From Nannocystis pusilla (GTDB lineage Bacteria; Myxococcota_A; Polyangia; Nannocystales; Nannocystaceae): a DNA stretch of 64,000 bases. This document shows, in pieces, positions 34,274-46,711 of this stretch. Each line of letters opens with the position of its first letter. The stretch's first letter is position 1. Location: NCBI RefSeq assembly GCF_026626665.1, contig NZ_JAPNKE010000002.1:4069168-4133167 (forward strand), written 5' to 3'. The position numbers and the translations under genes were made by a program. Under the pieces are notes generated by a model. That model was not told the origin of the DNA and did not search any database. It saw only the letters and a program-made list of their open reading frames with translations.

Positions 34274-36150
34274 TCACTCGCCGCGCCGGAGGCCGTCGAC
34301 GGGGCGCAGCACCGCCGCGGCACGCGCGGGGAGCACGCTGGCCAGGCTCACGAGCACCAGCGCGGCGGCAGCGACGAGCGCGACCTCCCACGGATCGACG
34401 TGCAGCGGCAACGCCTCGAGGGTGAAGGCGTCGCTGCGCAGGGGGATGCCGCGCTCGCTGAACCACGCGCACAGGGCCAGACCCGCGGCGATCCCACCGA
34501 CACAACCGACGCCGCCGACGATTATTCCTTCGAGCGCGAAGATCGTGGCGATCAGGCGATCGCGGGCCCCCATGGCCTTCAAGATGGCGATCTCGGCCGA
34601 CCGCTCCATGACGCTCATCATGTTGGTGGCGAGGATCCCGAAGGCCGCGACGAGGATCACGAACAAGAGCGCGACGAACATCGCGACCTTCTCGAGGAAC
34701 ATCGCCGAGAACAGGCCGCGGTGGATCTGGCGCCAGTCCTCGACCACCAGCTCCGGGCCGGCGACGGCGACGACGCCGGACTTGGCCGCCGCGAGCGCGT
34801 CGGGGTCGCCCAGGCGGACGGCGATGGAGGTCACCGCGCCGGGCGCCCGCAAGAACGCCTGCGCGTCGGGCAGCGGGACGTAGGCGTAGTCGCGATCGTC
34901 GTCGTAGACGCCGGTGGCGTAGACCCCGGCGACGCGGGCCTGAAGGACGCCCGGCACCAGCCCGGCGGGGGTCATGCGGCCCTCGGGCGTGATCAGCTGT
35001 ACGGGGTCGCCGGCGCTGACGCTGAGCTCGGCCGCGAGCTCGATGCCGAGGAGGACCGGGACGGTCCGCGGCTCGTCCTCGCCGACGGGCTCGCCCGCGG
35101 GCTCGGCGGCCGGCAAATCAGGGGGAGGCGGAAGTTGCTCGGCGAGCGACGGCGCCTCGGCGGGCGCCTCGGCGACCGGCGGGCGAGCGGGCGGGATCTT
35201 GCCCTCCGCGCGCAGCCGCGGGATCTCCTGCTCCGGGTCCTCCCAGCCGCCGCCGTCATCCTCCTCGGGAGCGGGCGACGGTGCGGGCGCCGGGGCGCGG
35301 GCCGGCGGGATTTACCCTCGGCGCGCAGCCGCGGGATCTCCTGCGCCGGGTCCTCCCAGCCGCCCGAGTCCTCGCTCGCCTCGGCGACCGTCGTCGCGTC
35401 CCCGTGCTCGTCGGCGGGCGGCGCCTCGACCGGGCCTTCGGACCCTGTCTCATCGGGCATGTCCGAAGGGTCATCCGTCGACACGACCCCCGCGGCGTCG
35501 ATGAACGGGAACGGGCGCCGCGGCAGCCGCGAGGGGTCGACGAAGGAGGCGTAGTCGCCCTCGACGACCTCGTCCGGCAGGCCCGAGGCGGTCGCGTGCA
35601 GGGCCGGATCGACGCCGACGAGGTTGACGCCGGCGCGGCCGAAGCCGCTGCGGATCATGATCGGCCCGGCGAGCTCGGGGCTGACGCCGACGACGTCGGG
35701 CACCGCCTGCACGCGGGTCACCAGCGGCTCGGGGTTGACGATCTCGGAGCCGGCCGGCGGCGCGATCCGGAGGTGGGCGCGGTGGCCGAGCAGCCGGCGC
35801 TGCAGGTCGCCCTCGAGGCCGCCCAGGAGGCTCAAGACCAGCACCAGCGCCGCGCAGCCCTGGGCCACCGAGTAGCCGGTGATCGCCACCAGCAGGGTGA
35901 AGCCGCGGACGGTCGCGGCGAAGCTGAACACGAGCAGGCCGATCGCGGCGGCGAAGCTGCCGATGACGTACGCCAGGTCGGCGGGCGACAGCTCGAGGCC
36001 GGGCTCGGAGGGCGGCTGTCCGAAAGACCAGACGATCGCGGACGCGCCGGCGACGACCAGCACGAGCGCGGCGGCGCCGACCGCCCGGGTCCAGCGCGGC
36101 GGTCGGCGCGTCCGCAGGTGCCGCCAGGCGACCCGCAGCGGCAGGTTCAT
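34274..36150 (-). CDS. LolC/E-like permease with WEDPE insert, copy 2 (frame broken)
   Basis: About 625 residues after correction, longer than a typical LolC/E (~410). Start [16 protein letters not shown] at 36150, N-terminal helices (including an extra pair before the usual first FtsX helix), a periplasmic domain, and three C-terminal helices ([20 protein letters not shown]...). The extra length is an acidic/Pro-rich insert holding two copies of [16 protein letters not shown]. An A is missing near 35312 (AAATCC for AAAATCC). A translated 14-bp repeat lies at 35444. The start overlaps the previous gene (ATGA). Confidence 0.85.
35444..35485. repeat. intragenic 14-bp phased array, 3 units
   Basis: Cores at 35444 (CCTGTCT), 35458 (CATGTCC) and 35472 (CATCCGT), 14 bp apart, in the insert of the LolC/E-like gene. 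Translated on the minus strand as [13 protein letters not shown]. Confidence 0.6.
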
Positions 36151-38186
36151 CGCTCCGCCTGTCGCAGGGCGTCGACCGGGCGCATGCGCGAGGCGATCCG
36201 CGCCGGATAGAGGCTCGACAGCCAGACGATGACGAGCGACGACACGCCGACGAGCACGACCTCGAAGGCGTCGATCGCGACCGGCAGCTGCTCGAAGCTC
36301 TGCAGCGAGCCGCTGAGCGGCAGGCCGAAGCGATCGAGCAGGCCGCAGAGGCCGATGCCGGTGGCGATGCCGAGGATTCCGCCGAGGATCCCGAGGCACA
36401 GCCCCTCGGAGATGAAGATCCGCTGGATGAGCGAGTCGGTGCAGCCCATCGTCTTGAGGATCGCGATCTCCTTCGACTTCTCGATCACGCTCATCAAGTT
36501 GGAGCCGAGGATGCCGAACGAGGCGACCAGGATCACGCACAGCAGCGCGACGAACACCGCGATCTTCTCCAGCGCCATCGCCGAGAACAGGCTGCGGTTC
36601 AGCTCCTGCCAGTCCTGGACGAGGAGGTCGTCGCGGCCGGCGGCGTCGACCGCGTCCTGGACCTCTTGCTTGCGGACGTCAAGCTGCTCGATGTCGTCGA
36701 CCTTGACCTCGAGGCCGGTGACGCGGTCGCCGGCGCGGAGGAAGGCCTGGGCCACCGGCAGCGAGGCGTACACCAGCCAGCGGTCGTAGTCGTAGTGGTC
36801 GGCGTCGAACACTCCGGCGATCCGCACGGCCATGACGCCGGGGATCCGGCCGGCCGGGGTCATGCGCCCAATAGGAGTGATCAGCTGGACCTGATCGCCG
36901 GTGCGCGCCGCCAGCTCCTTGGCCTTCTCGGCGCCGATCAGGAGACCGTCGACCAGCGGCTTGTCGGTCGGCGTCTCGAGCTCCGTCACGACCTCGGGGG
37001 CCGGCTCGGGCTCGGGCGCGGCCTCGGGCTGCGCCGGCGCCAGCTTGCCCGCCGCGCGCAGCTTGCCGATCTCGACCTCCGGGTCCTCCCAGCCCTCGTC
37101 CTCGTCGCCGACCGAGACGACGCCGAACGGGCTGCGCGGCATGGTCGGGATCGCCGCGGCCGGCGAGGTCGGCACCCCCATGGGCTTCACGACGTCCGGC
37201 TTCTCGGCCTTGGCCGGCGGCAGCGCGCCCTTCTTGCGCAGCGCCGGGATCTCGACCTCCGGGTCCTCCCAGCCCTCGTCGGGATCGTCGTCGACGAGCT
37301 GGGGCTTGTCCTCGGGGACATGTCCTTCGGCACCTGTCACATGAGGCAGGGCCGTGGCGCCCTGCCCTTCCTTCGGCGCGTCCGCGTCGGCCTGCGCCGG
37401 CGGCGGCTCGACCGGCGTGATCTCGAAGCCGAACTCCGACTCCGGGATCTTCTCCGGGTGCGACAGGAACTCGTAGTCGCCCTCGCGCATGATGTCGGGC
37501 AGGTTCGACACGCTGCGGTGCAGCTCGGGGTCGATGCCGAGGAGGATCCCGCCCTGGCGCTGGAAGCCGCTGCGGACCATGACCTCGCCCTGCAGGTAGG
37601 GGCTGGCGCCGAGGATGCCGGGCTTGTCGGCGATCGCCTTGGCGAGGTCGCGGTAGTCCGCGAACGGCCGGCCGTCGGCCGAAGCCACGCGGATGTGGGC
37701 GCGCTGGCCGAGGATCTTGTCGCGCAGCTCGAGCTCGAGGCCGGTCATGAGGCTGAGCACCACCACCAGCGCCATGCAGCCGAGCATGACGCTGACGGTG
37801 ATGACGGTGGCGAGCAGCGTGAACACCAGCGACAGCACGGCGCCCAGCAACAGGCCCGCGCCGAGCAGCAGGGTGATCGCGCCGAGGACCCCGAAGTAGG
37901 CCTGCGCCGGCGGCGGCAGGTCGGTGGTGGGGTCGAAGCCGAGGCCGACGAGGCTCGAGTCGAGGGCGACGCGCTCGGGCAGGCCGGCCTCGACCGGCGA
38001 GAAGCCGTAGAGCGCGTAGAGCACGAAGCCCCCGCCGACCACGAGCAAGTAGAGGGCCAGGCCGACGGCCGGCCAGGCCCACGAGGGCGGGCGATCGCCC
38101 GCTCGCAGGTGCCGCCACGCGATCTGCCAGTGGAGGCTCGGCGGAGCCTCCGCCCGGGACGACGCGGCGGGACGAGGACGACTCAC
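36147..38186 (-). CDS. LolC/E-like permease with WEDPE insert, copy 1
   Basis: 679 residues from GTG at 38186, overlapping the prfB stop. Same plan as its neighbour: LHWQIAWRHLRAG, extra N-terminal helices, FtsX-like core (VSVMLGCMALVVVLSLMTGLE), C-terminal helices and the family ending LYPARIASRMRPVDALRQ. The periplasmic insert has two motifs, DEGWEDPEVEIPALRKKG and DEGWEDPEVEIGKLRAAGK. LolC and LolE pass lipoproteins to LolA; with LolD they would form LolCDE. A 14-bp repeat lies at 37305-37360. Which copy is LolC and which LolE is not clear. Confidence 0.88.
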   Translation of the reverse strand: MSRPRPAASSRAEAPPSLHWQIAWRHLRAGDRPPSWAWPAVGLALYLLVVGGGFVLYALYGFSPVEAGLPERVALDSSLVGLGFDPTTDLPPPAQAYFGVLGAITLLLGAGLLLGAVLSLVFTLLATVITVSVMLGCMALVVVLSLMTGLELELRDKILGQRAHIRVASADGRPFADYRDLAKAIADKPGILGASPYLQGEVMVRSGFQRQGGILLGIDPELHRSVSNLPDIMREGDYEFLSHPEKIPESEFGFEITPVEPPPAQADADAPKEGQGATALPHVTGAEGHVPEDKPQLVDDDPDEGWEDPEVEIPALRKKGALPPAKAEKPDVVKPMGVPTSPAAAIPTMPRSPFGVVSVGDEDEGWEDPEVEIGKLRAAGKLAPAQPEAAPEPEPAPEVVTELETPTDKPLVDGLLIGAEKAKELAARTGDQVQLITPIGRMTPAGRIPGVMAVRIAGVFDADHYDYDRWLVYASLPVAQAFLRAGDRVTGLEVKVDDIEQLDVRKQEVQDAVDAAGRDDLLVQDWQELNRSLFSAMALEKIAVFVALLCVILVASFGILGSNLMSVIEKSKEIAILKTMGCTDSLIQRIFISEGLCLGILGGILGIATGIGLCGLLDRFGLPLSGSLQSFEQLPVAIDAFEVVLVGVSSLVIVWLSSLYPARIASRMRPVDALRQAER
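37305..37360. repeat. intragenic 14-bp phased array, 4 units
   Basis: Cores at 37305 (CTTGTCC), 37319 (CATGTCC), 37333 (CCTGTCA) and 37347 (CAGGGCC) keep the 14-bp phase inside the LolC/E-like gene, in its disordered insert (translated VTGAEGHVPEDKPQ). Confidence 0.6.
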
Positions 38187-39332
38187 GACGGCGCTTCCGC
38201 GGACGACTGCGACTGTTGCAGGAGGTACGCCTCGATGAACTCGTCGAGGTCGCCGTCGAGCACGGCGTGGACGGCCGAGCTCTTCAGCTCCGTGCGGTGG
38301 TCGTTGACCTGCTGGTACGGCTGCAGCACGTACGAGCGGATCTGGCTGCCCCACTCGATCTTCTTGCGCTCGCCCTGCAGGTGCTCGCGCTCGGCCTCGC
38401 GGCGCTGCTGCTCGAGGTCCCACAGCTTGGCCTTGAGCATGCGCATCGCCGTGGCCTTGTTCTTGTGCTGCGAGCGCTCGACTTGGCAAGCGACGACGAT
38501 GCCGGTCGGCAAGTGGCGCAGGCGCACCGCCGAGTCGGTCTTGTTGACGTGCTGACCGCCGGCGCCGCTCGAGCGGAAGGTGTCGACCTCGAGGTCGGCC
38601 TCGTTGACCTCGATGTCGATCTCGTCCTCGCCGAGGTCGGGCAGCGCCATCACGCTGGCGAAGCTGGTCTGGCGGCGCGCGTTGGCGTCGAACGGCGAGA
38701 TCCGGACCAGCCGGTGCACGCCGATCTCCGAGCGCAGGTAGCCGTAGGCGAACTCGCCCGTGATCTCGAGCTCGGCGCTGCGGATGCCCGCCTGCTCGGC
38801 GTCCTGGACGTCGAGCACCTCGACCTTGAAGCCGTGGCGCTCGCCCCAGCGCAGGTACATGCGCATCAGGATCTGGGCCCAGTCCTGGCTGTCGACCCCG
38901 CCGGCGCCGGCGTTGATGGTGACGAGCGCGCCCTTGTCGTCGTGCGGCCCCGACAACATGCGGCGGAACTCCATCTTGCCGACGCGCTGGTCGAGCGTCT
39001 CGAGCGCCGACCAGGCGTCGCGGATGCTGGCGTCGTCGCCCTCTTCACGGCCGAGCTCGTACAGCGTCTGCGCGTCGTCGTAGCGGGTCTGCGCGTCGTC
39101 GAGGTCGGCGAGGACCTTCTTCAACGTCGACTGCTCGCGCAGCACATCCTGGGCGCGGTCATTGTTGCCCCAGAACGACGGGTCGGCGGTCTGAGCGTCG
39201 AGCTCCTCCAACTTCTCGCGTTTGCCGTCGTAGTCAAAGATGCCTCCGCAGCTCGTTCAGGCGGTGCGCGAGGCGGGCGAGCTGCTCGGTGACCTTGTTG
39301 TGCTCGGGGAGGATGCTGGTGGCGTCGTTCAT
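38183..39332 (-). CDS. prfB: peptide chain release factor 2 (programmed +1 frameshift)
   Basis: Releases peptides at UGA/UAA. The first 32 codons (39332-39237) start MNDATSILPEHNKV and end LRRHL, then TGA at 39236-39234. A +1 shift at CTT TGA C continues DYDGKREKLEELDAQ... to the stop at 38183. The main body has GAGGVDSQDW (the GGQ region is GAGGQHVNKTDSAVRL) and the RF2 anticodon-like loop (near LVRISPFDANARRQTSFASV). The intact signal shows RF2 autoregulation is kept. It lies 14 bp after purF and overlaps a LolC/E-like gene. Confidence 0.95.
39233..39248 (-). promoter_or_regulatory. RF2 programmed frameshift site
   Basis: Minus strand reads CGGAGGCATCTTTGAC: a Shine-Dalgarno-like CGGAGG, the slippery CTT and the TGA C stop context, the same layout as in E. 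coli prfB. When RF2 is scarce the ribosome slips +1 and makes RF2. Confidence 0.95.
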
Positions 39333-39345
39333 GGCGTTTTGGGGC

Positions 39346-40731
<1,386 letters not shown>

Positions 40732-40817
40732 GGCGCGCGAAGCCTAGCAGCACGCACGCAACGAGGCCGGGCGCCGGCGCCGCCAGGACCGTGAGCCGAC
40801 GCGCGGACAGGTGCTCG

Positions 40818-41183
40818 CTAGCCGGAGACGGCCCGCGTGACCAACATCTGCAGCAAGGTCAGACCGATCGCCGCCCACAGCGCCGTGCGCCAGCGGACGA
40901 ACCGCACCCCGTCGACCAGGTTCTCGGTGATGACGAGCAAGATCGCGTTGACGAACGCCTGCACGAGGAAGGCGCCCAGCGGGCCGCTGATGAGGATCGG
41001 GAAGAAGAACACCAGCGACAGCAGGAAGAACAGCACCTTGCCGAGCACGGCGCTGAGCAGCCCGCAGATCACGGCCGCTTTGAAGGCGCTCCACAGGTCT
41101 CGCACAATCATTCCCGGCAGGAGCGCCGAGCAGACGATCAGGCCGAAGGTGAACGCGAGGCAGGAAGCGACGAGCGACGTCAT
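40818..41183 (-). CDS. phage holin superfamily IV membrane protein
   Basis: 121 residues from 41183 (MTSLVASCLAFTFGL). Four predicted helices; features of the family include AFTFGLIVCSALLPGMIV, ALLSAVLGKVLFFLLSLVFFFPILISGPLGAFLVQAFVNAILL read as successive segments. These proteins (PF04020-type) are common bacterial membrane proteins of unknown role, and the holin name is historical. A Met 12 codons upstream is possible. It lies between purC and purF. Confidence 0.7.
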   Translation of the reverse strand: MTSLVASCLAFTFGLIVCSALLPGMIVRDLWSAFKAAVICGLLSAVLGKVLFFLLSLVFFFPILISGPLGAFLVQAFVNAILLVITENLVDGVRFVRWRTALWAAIGLTLLQMLVTRAVSG

Positions 41184-41352
41184 CGCCGCCAGCGTGACCC
41201 GCCTGCCTGCCGTTTGCAAGCCAGAGCGCGGCTCAGGGCGGCCCCAGCCAGCCCGGCCAGGTCGCTAGCCCCGCGAGCCGCTCGCGCGCCGCAGGGCTCG
41301 GCCGAGGTCGCGGCGCGAAGGGAGACGGATCGATCGCGCCGCGATCGCGGCG

Positions 41353-42343
41353 CTAGCGCGGCGGCAGGCCGAGGTTCCGCCGCAGGCGTGCGACCGGTGG
41401 CTCGGTGTCCGGCTCGAAGCGGCGGCCCGTGATGAGCTCGTGGACCTCGATGTAGCGCCGCGCCGCCTCGGCGCGGACCTCGTCGGGCAGCGCCGGCGGC
41501 CGCCTCGCCGCGGAAGCCCTGCGAGACCAGCCAGCGCCGCAGGTACTCCTTGTCGAGGCTGCGCGGGTCTTCGCCGCGCGCCATCGCCTGGGCGTAGCTG
41601 TCGGCGTACCAGTAGCGCGAGCTGTCGGGCGTGTGGATCTCGTCGATCAGCACGACCTCGCCGTCGGGCCGCACGCCGAGCTCGTACTTGGTGTCGACGA
41701 GGATGAGCCCGCGCTCGGCGGCCATCTTCTGCCCGGCCTCGAACAGCGCCAGGCAGCGGCGCTCGAGCACGTCGTAGCGCTCGCGGTCGATGAGCCCGCG
41801 CTCGACCAGCCAGTCGCGGCTGACGCTGATGTCGTGCTCGCCCTTCGGCGCCTTGGTCGACGGCGTCAGCAGGTTCTTCGGCAGCTGCTCGTGGCGGCGC
41901 AGGCCCTCGGGCAAGGCGTGACCGCAGAAGCTCCGCTCGCCGCGCTCGTAGGCGCGGGCGATGCTGGTGTCGCTGACGCCGGTGAGGTAACCGCGGACCA
42001 CGAACTCGACCGGGATCGGCGTGCACTCGACGGCGCGCATGGCCTGAGGGTCAGGCACGCCGAGCATGTGGTTGGGGAAGATCGCGGCGGTGGCGTCGAA
42101 CCAGAAGCGCGCGAGGCCGTTGAGCACCTGGCCCTTGAACGGGATGGTGCCGAGCACGACGTCGAAGGCGCTGACGCGGTCGGTGACGAGGATCAGCCGC
42201 TCGCCGCCGCGCGTGAAGTTCTCGCGGACCTTGCCGCTGTAGCGCGCGCCGAGGACGTCGAAGTCGTCCGGCAGCGCGTCGAGGGTGCCGCCCGGCGCCA
42301 GCGCGCGCCGCATCTCGGGGGATTCGCTGTCGGTGACCGCCAT
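41353..42343 (-). CDS. purC: SAICAR synthase (frame broken)
   Basis: Condenses CAIR with aspartate in purine synthesis. About 330 residues, like eukaryotic/SAICAR type II lengths. Start [15 protein letters not shown]; then [73 protein letters not shown], all family landmarks. A frameshift near 41497 in a GGCGGCCGCCGG run moves the last ~48 codons ([23 protein letters not shown]) into another frame ending at 41353. It belongs with purF further along. Confidence 0.92.
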
Positions 42344-42385
42344 GCGGCGCGGACCATACCCGGACCGCGCCGCGCGGGGGCGCGC

Positions 42386-44001
42386 TCAGGTGAACGCCCA
42401 CGCGAGGACCACCGCGACCACCAGCGCGGCGATCACCAGCCAGAAGCCGGTGTCGTTGCGCCGCGGCGCGGGCAGCACCGGCGGCCGCGACGTCAGCGAG
42501 AGCTGGCGCTGAGCGAGGAGCCGGCGCTGAGCGACGTGGCGGCCGTCGGCGCCTTGGGCTCGAGCGCCGGCGCCGGCTTCGAGTCGAGCAGCGCGGGCAG
42601 CGACGCGGGCGGCGTCGGAGCCGGCACCGGGGCCACCGGCGCCTCGATCTCGCGCGCGTCGGAGCGGGCCGCCGAAGGGCTGGTGTCGCCGCCGCTCGGC
42701 TCGACGATGATGTCGGGCCGCGACGGCGAGGGCGAGCCGCGACGGACGATGCTGTCCTCGGTCAGCACGTGGACGCGGCGCAGGCCGCTGTTCGAGCGCC
42801 CCGAGGGATCCTGCGGGTTGGCGAAGCCGCCGGCGCTGACGGCCGCGAAGGTGCCCGAGGGGATCGAGCTCGAGCGCAGCGCCTGCACGCTGTTGGGCCG
42901 GATCGAGCCCTCGCCGAACAGCAGATCCTCGAGGCCCATGACCGGCTGCTCGACCGGCGCCGACGCGGTGACCTTCGGCGCCTCTCTGACCGGAAGGCCA
43001 GGTGCCGAAGGACCTGTCGGAACGGACAGGCTCTCGAGGGCAGGCGGCAGCGGAGCCGCGGGCGGAGCGACCGGCGGCACCGCGATCGACGGCGCCGAGA
43101 CCTCGCCCGAGGGCCTCGAGGCGCGCGGCGGGGGCGGCGGCGGCGGAGCCGGCGTGAGGTCGATGATCGGCTCGGGCGCGGCCTCGGCGGTGCCGGCGAG
43201 CGCGAGCGCCTCGAGGCGCCGCACCAGCTCGGCGCCGTCTTGCGGGCGAGCGCCCGGGTCGGCAGCGAGGCTGGCGCCGATCAGCGCCCACAGCCCGGCT
43301 TGCAGCCCCGGCGGCTCGGCGGCGCGGAGGGCCGCGGCGCCGCGCAGACCGGTGGCGAACTCGGAGAGCGCGACGCCCCACGCGTAGGTGTCGGAGGCGG
43401 GCGTGAACCCGCCGCCGGCGAGCACCTCGGGGGCGAGGAGCGCCGGGTCGACGCTGCTCCAGCGCCGCTCGAGCTCGACGCGGGCGCACAGCGGGGCGAA
43501 CCCGTGCTGGAAGGCCGCCGGGCCGCGGGGACCCACGAACACCGCCTCGCCGGCGAGCATGCCGTGGACGCGGCCGCGCTCGTGCAAGGCGGCCAGCGCC
43601 CGCGCCAGCTGCCGCGCCAGCCGTTGCAGCTCGTTGGCGAGGTCCGACGAGCGCGGGCCGTCGTCCATGTCGCGCAACGCGAACGCGCCCTGCAGCGGGT
43701 CGTAACAGACGACCACGCGCTCGCCGTCTTGACCGACGAACACCTGGGGCACGAGCGCCGAGTCCTGCACCTCGCCGAGCTCGGCGAGCTCGCGCACGAA
43801 CGCGGCCCGGGCCTCGGGCGTGGGCAACAGCGCGGCGTCGAGGACACAGGCTCGGGCGGGCTCGCCGGTCTGGGTGTCGAGGACCGCGAGCGTGGGGCCG
43901 AACAACTGCACGCCGGTGTTGGCCGGCTCTTCACGCATGAGCTCGAAGCGGCCGCACAGCGTGGTGTGCTCTTCGAGCGAAGTTCCGGCGCTCAACTCCA
44001 T
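42386..44001 (-). CDS. membrane-anchored protein pseudokinase (frame broken)
   Basis: About 538 residues after correcting an indel near 42510. The N-terminal ~265 residues have a Ser/Thr kinase outline: [10 protein letters not shown] (APE motif) and [16 protein letters not shown] (the DxWxxG helix). But the catalytic HRD loop reads [14 protein letters not shown] and no DFG is present, and the usual lysine strand lacks Lys, so it is probably a pseudokinase. A long Pro/Ser linker follows, then a single C-terminal helix ([20 protein letters not shown]). A scaffold or sensor role is inferred. A 14-bp repeat lies at 42999. Confidence 0.7.
42999..43040. repeat. intragenic 14-bp phased array, 3 units
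   Basis: Cores at 42999 (CAGGTGC), 43013 (CCTGTCG) and 43027 (CAGGCTC), 14 bp apart, in the linker of the pseudokinase gene. Degenerate; phase is the main support. Confidence 0.45.
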
Positions 44002-44016
44002 GAGACGCTCCCGCGG

Positions 44017-44469
44017 CTAGACGCCGGTGCTGCCGAAGCCACCATCACCACGCGCGGCCGCCGGGAGGTCCTGGACCTCGACGACCGCAGGGAAGACGAC
44101 AGGGGCGACCACGAGCTGAGCGATCCGCTCGCCGTGCGCGACGACGAACGGCGCGGCCCCGAGATTGACGAGGATGACCTTGAGCTCCCCACGATAGTCG
44201 GCGTCGATTGTACCTGGTGCGTTCACGATCGAGAGCCCGTGCCGCAGGGCCAGCCCCGATCGCGGACGCACCTGACCCTCGTGCCCGCCGGGGATAGCGA
44301 CGGCGACGCCCGTGGGAATTAAACGGCGTTCCCCGGGCGCCAGCTCGACGGGCCCATCCGGCAGACAGGCCGCCAGGTCCATCCCGGCCGCCTCTGCGCT
44401 CATGCGGCGCGGCAGCTCGGCCTGGGCGTGGACCTTGCGGACCAGCAGCGTCGGCTGGACGTGGGACAT
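44017..44469 (-). CDS. dut: dUTP diphosphatase
   Basis: Hydrolyses dUTP to dUMP, keeping uracil out of DNA. 150 residues from 44469 ([12 protein letters not shown]), 4 bp after pnp. The five trimeric dUTPase motifs are visible: [47 protein letters not shown] and [11 protein letters not shown] longer upstream frame would overlap pnp and is not needed. A pnp-dut pairing is known in deltaproteobacteria. Confidence 0.95.
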   Translation of the reverse strand: MSHVQPTLLVRKVHAQAELPRRMSAEAAGMDLAACLPDGPVELAPGERRLIPTGVAVAIPGGHEGQVRPRSGLALRHGLSIVNAPGTIDADYRGELKVILVNLGAAPFVVAHGERIAQLVVAPVVFPAVVEVQDLPAAARGDGGFGSTGV

Positions 44470-44473
44470 CCGC

Positions 44474-46578
44474 TCACCCTCGCAGGTTCTGGACCTCGGA
44501 CGGGTCGACCCCGAAAGCGGCTCGGCGGCTGAGGCGGATCTTGCCGGTGGGATCGACATTGATCACCTTCACCACGACCTCGTCGCCCTCCTGGACCACG
44601 TCGGTCACGCGGTCGACGCGCTTGTCCTCGAGCTCCGAGATGTGGACGAGGCCGTCGGTGCCCGGGAGGATCTCGACGAACGCGCCGAAGTCGACGATCC
44701 GCTTGACCACCCCGTGGTAGGTCGCGCCCACCTCGGGCTCGGCGATGAGGCCCTCGATGAGCCGCTTGGCCCGCTCGATCTGGGCGATGTCGTTGCTGGC
44801 GATCGCCACCCGGCCCGAGTCCTCGATGTTGATGACGCAGCCGGTCTGCTCGATGATCGCGCGGATCGTCTTGCCGCCGGGCCCGATGACCTCGCGGATC
44901 TTGTCGACCTTGACCTGCATCGTGACGATGCGCGGCGCGTGCTTGCTGATGTCGGCGCGCGGCTCGGCCAGCACCTCGAGCATCTTGCCGAGGATGTGCA
45001 GCCGGCTCTCGCGCGCCTGGTCGAGCGCGGCCTCGAGGATCTGGCGGGTCAGGCCCTCGATCTTGATGTCCATCTGCAGCGCGGTGATGCCGGCCTTGGT
45101 GCCGGTCACCTTGAAGTCCATGTCGCCGAGGTGATCCTCGTCGCCGAGGATGTCGGAGAGGATGGCGATCTCCCCGCCCTCCTGCATGAGGCCCATGGCG
45201 ACGCCGGCGACCGGCGCCTTGATCGGCACGCCGGCGTCCATCATCGCCAGGCAGCCGCCGCACACCGCGGCCATCGACGACGAGCCATTCGACTCGAGCG
45301 TCTCGCTGACGATGCGGATGGTGTACGGGAACTTCTCCTGCGCCGGCAGGACGTACTTCAGCGCCCGCTCGGCCAGCGCGCCGTGGCCGACCTCGCGCCG
45401 CGACGTGCCGCGCACCGGCTTGGCCTCGCCGGTGCAGAACGGGAGGAAGTTGTAGTGCAGCATGAAGTTGCGCGTGACGTCGCCGCGGATGGTGTCGAGC
45501 CGCTGCGCGTCGCTCTCGGTGCCGAGGGTGACGGTCGCCAGCGCCTGCGTCTCGCCGCGCTGGAACAGCGCCGAGCCGTGCGGCCGCGGGAACGGGTGGG
45601 CCTCGATGTAGATCGGGCGCACGTCGCGGGTGCCGCGGCCGTCGAGCCGGCGGCCCTCCTTGATCACGCGGCTGCGCACGACCTTCTTCTCGAGCTTGCC
45701 CAGCGCCGCGAGCACCTCGCCGGTGCGCTCGGGGTGGCTGGCGGCGAAGCGCTCGATGACCGCCTTGTTGGCGGCCGCGAGCGCGTCGCGGCGCTCGTGC
45801 TTGCCGGTGATGGCGAACGCGGCCCGCACGTCGGCGTCGGCCGCGGCCATGACCTCGGCCCGGAACGCCTCGTCGACGGCCGGCTCGAGGTGGACGCGCT
45901 TGGGCTTGCCGGCGTGCTCGCGCAGGCGCTCCTGCAGCTCGAGCAGCGGCTGCGCCGACTCGTGGGCGAACATGAGGGCGTCGATCATGTCCTTCTCGAG
46001 GATCTGATCGCCGCCGCCCTCCACCATCACGATCGCGTCGCGGCTGGCCGCGACGACCAGCAGGATGTCGGCGGCCTTCATCTGATCCCACGACGGGAAC
46101 GCGACCAGCTTGCCCTGCACGCGGGCCACCCGGACGCCGGCGATCGGGCCGGCCCACGGGGCGTCGCTGATGTGCAGCGCGGCCGAGGCGCCCGTGATCG
46201 CCAGAATGTCGGGCTCGTGCACCTTGTCGTGCGACAGCACGGTGGCGATGATCTGGGTGTCGCTGCGATAGCTCTTGGGGAACAGCGGGCGGATCGGCCG
46301 GTCGATGAAGCGGCAGGTCAGCGTCTCCCACTCGGTGGGACGCGCCTCGCGCTTGAAATAGCCGCCGGGGATCTTGCCGGCGGACGCCGGGTACTCGCGG
46401 TACTCGCAGGTGAGCGGGAGGAACGGCAGGTCCTTCGGCTCCTTGCTGCTGACCGCCGTGACGAGCACGGCTGTCCTCCGCAGCGCACGACCACGGCGCT
46501 GGACTGCTTGGCGAGCTTGCCGGTCTCGATGCTGATCTGGACCTCGCCGACGGCGCAGGTCTCGGTGATGACGTTCAT
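44474..46578 (-). CDS. pnp: polynucleotide phosphorylase (frame broken)
   Basis: 3'-to-5' phosphorolytic RNase of the degradosome. About 701 residues from 46578 ([24 protein letters not shown]). One base is missing near 46472 in GGAGGACA; the frame then runs [20 protein letters not shown]. Two RNase PH domains, the second with [14 protein letters not shown] and [26 protein letters not shown] domain [15 protein letters not shown] and S1 domain [20 protein letters not shown] end the protein. It lies after rpsO, the usual place. Confidence 0.95.
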
Positions 46579-46711
46579 TGGGGGAAACTTTCCGCCGTGG
46601 GAAAAAACTCTGGTCCTGCCCATTGGGCGTCGGACACGACGCGCCCGCGCCGACATGCCGGCGCGCTCCACGGCCGATCAGCGCGACTGACCTGCGCGGG
46701 CGCCAGAGGCC

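Noticed and set aside
40818..41183. Prophage remnant suggested by the holin-like gene
   Set aside because: The family is a common chromosomal membrane protein; no other phage gene is nearby.
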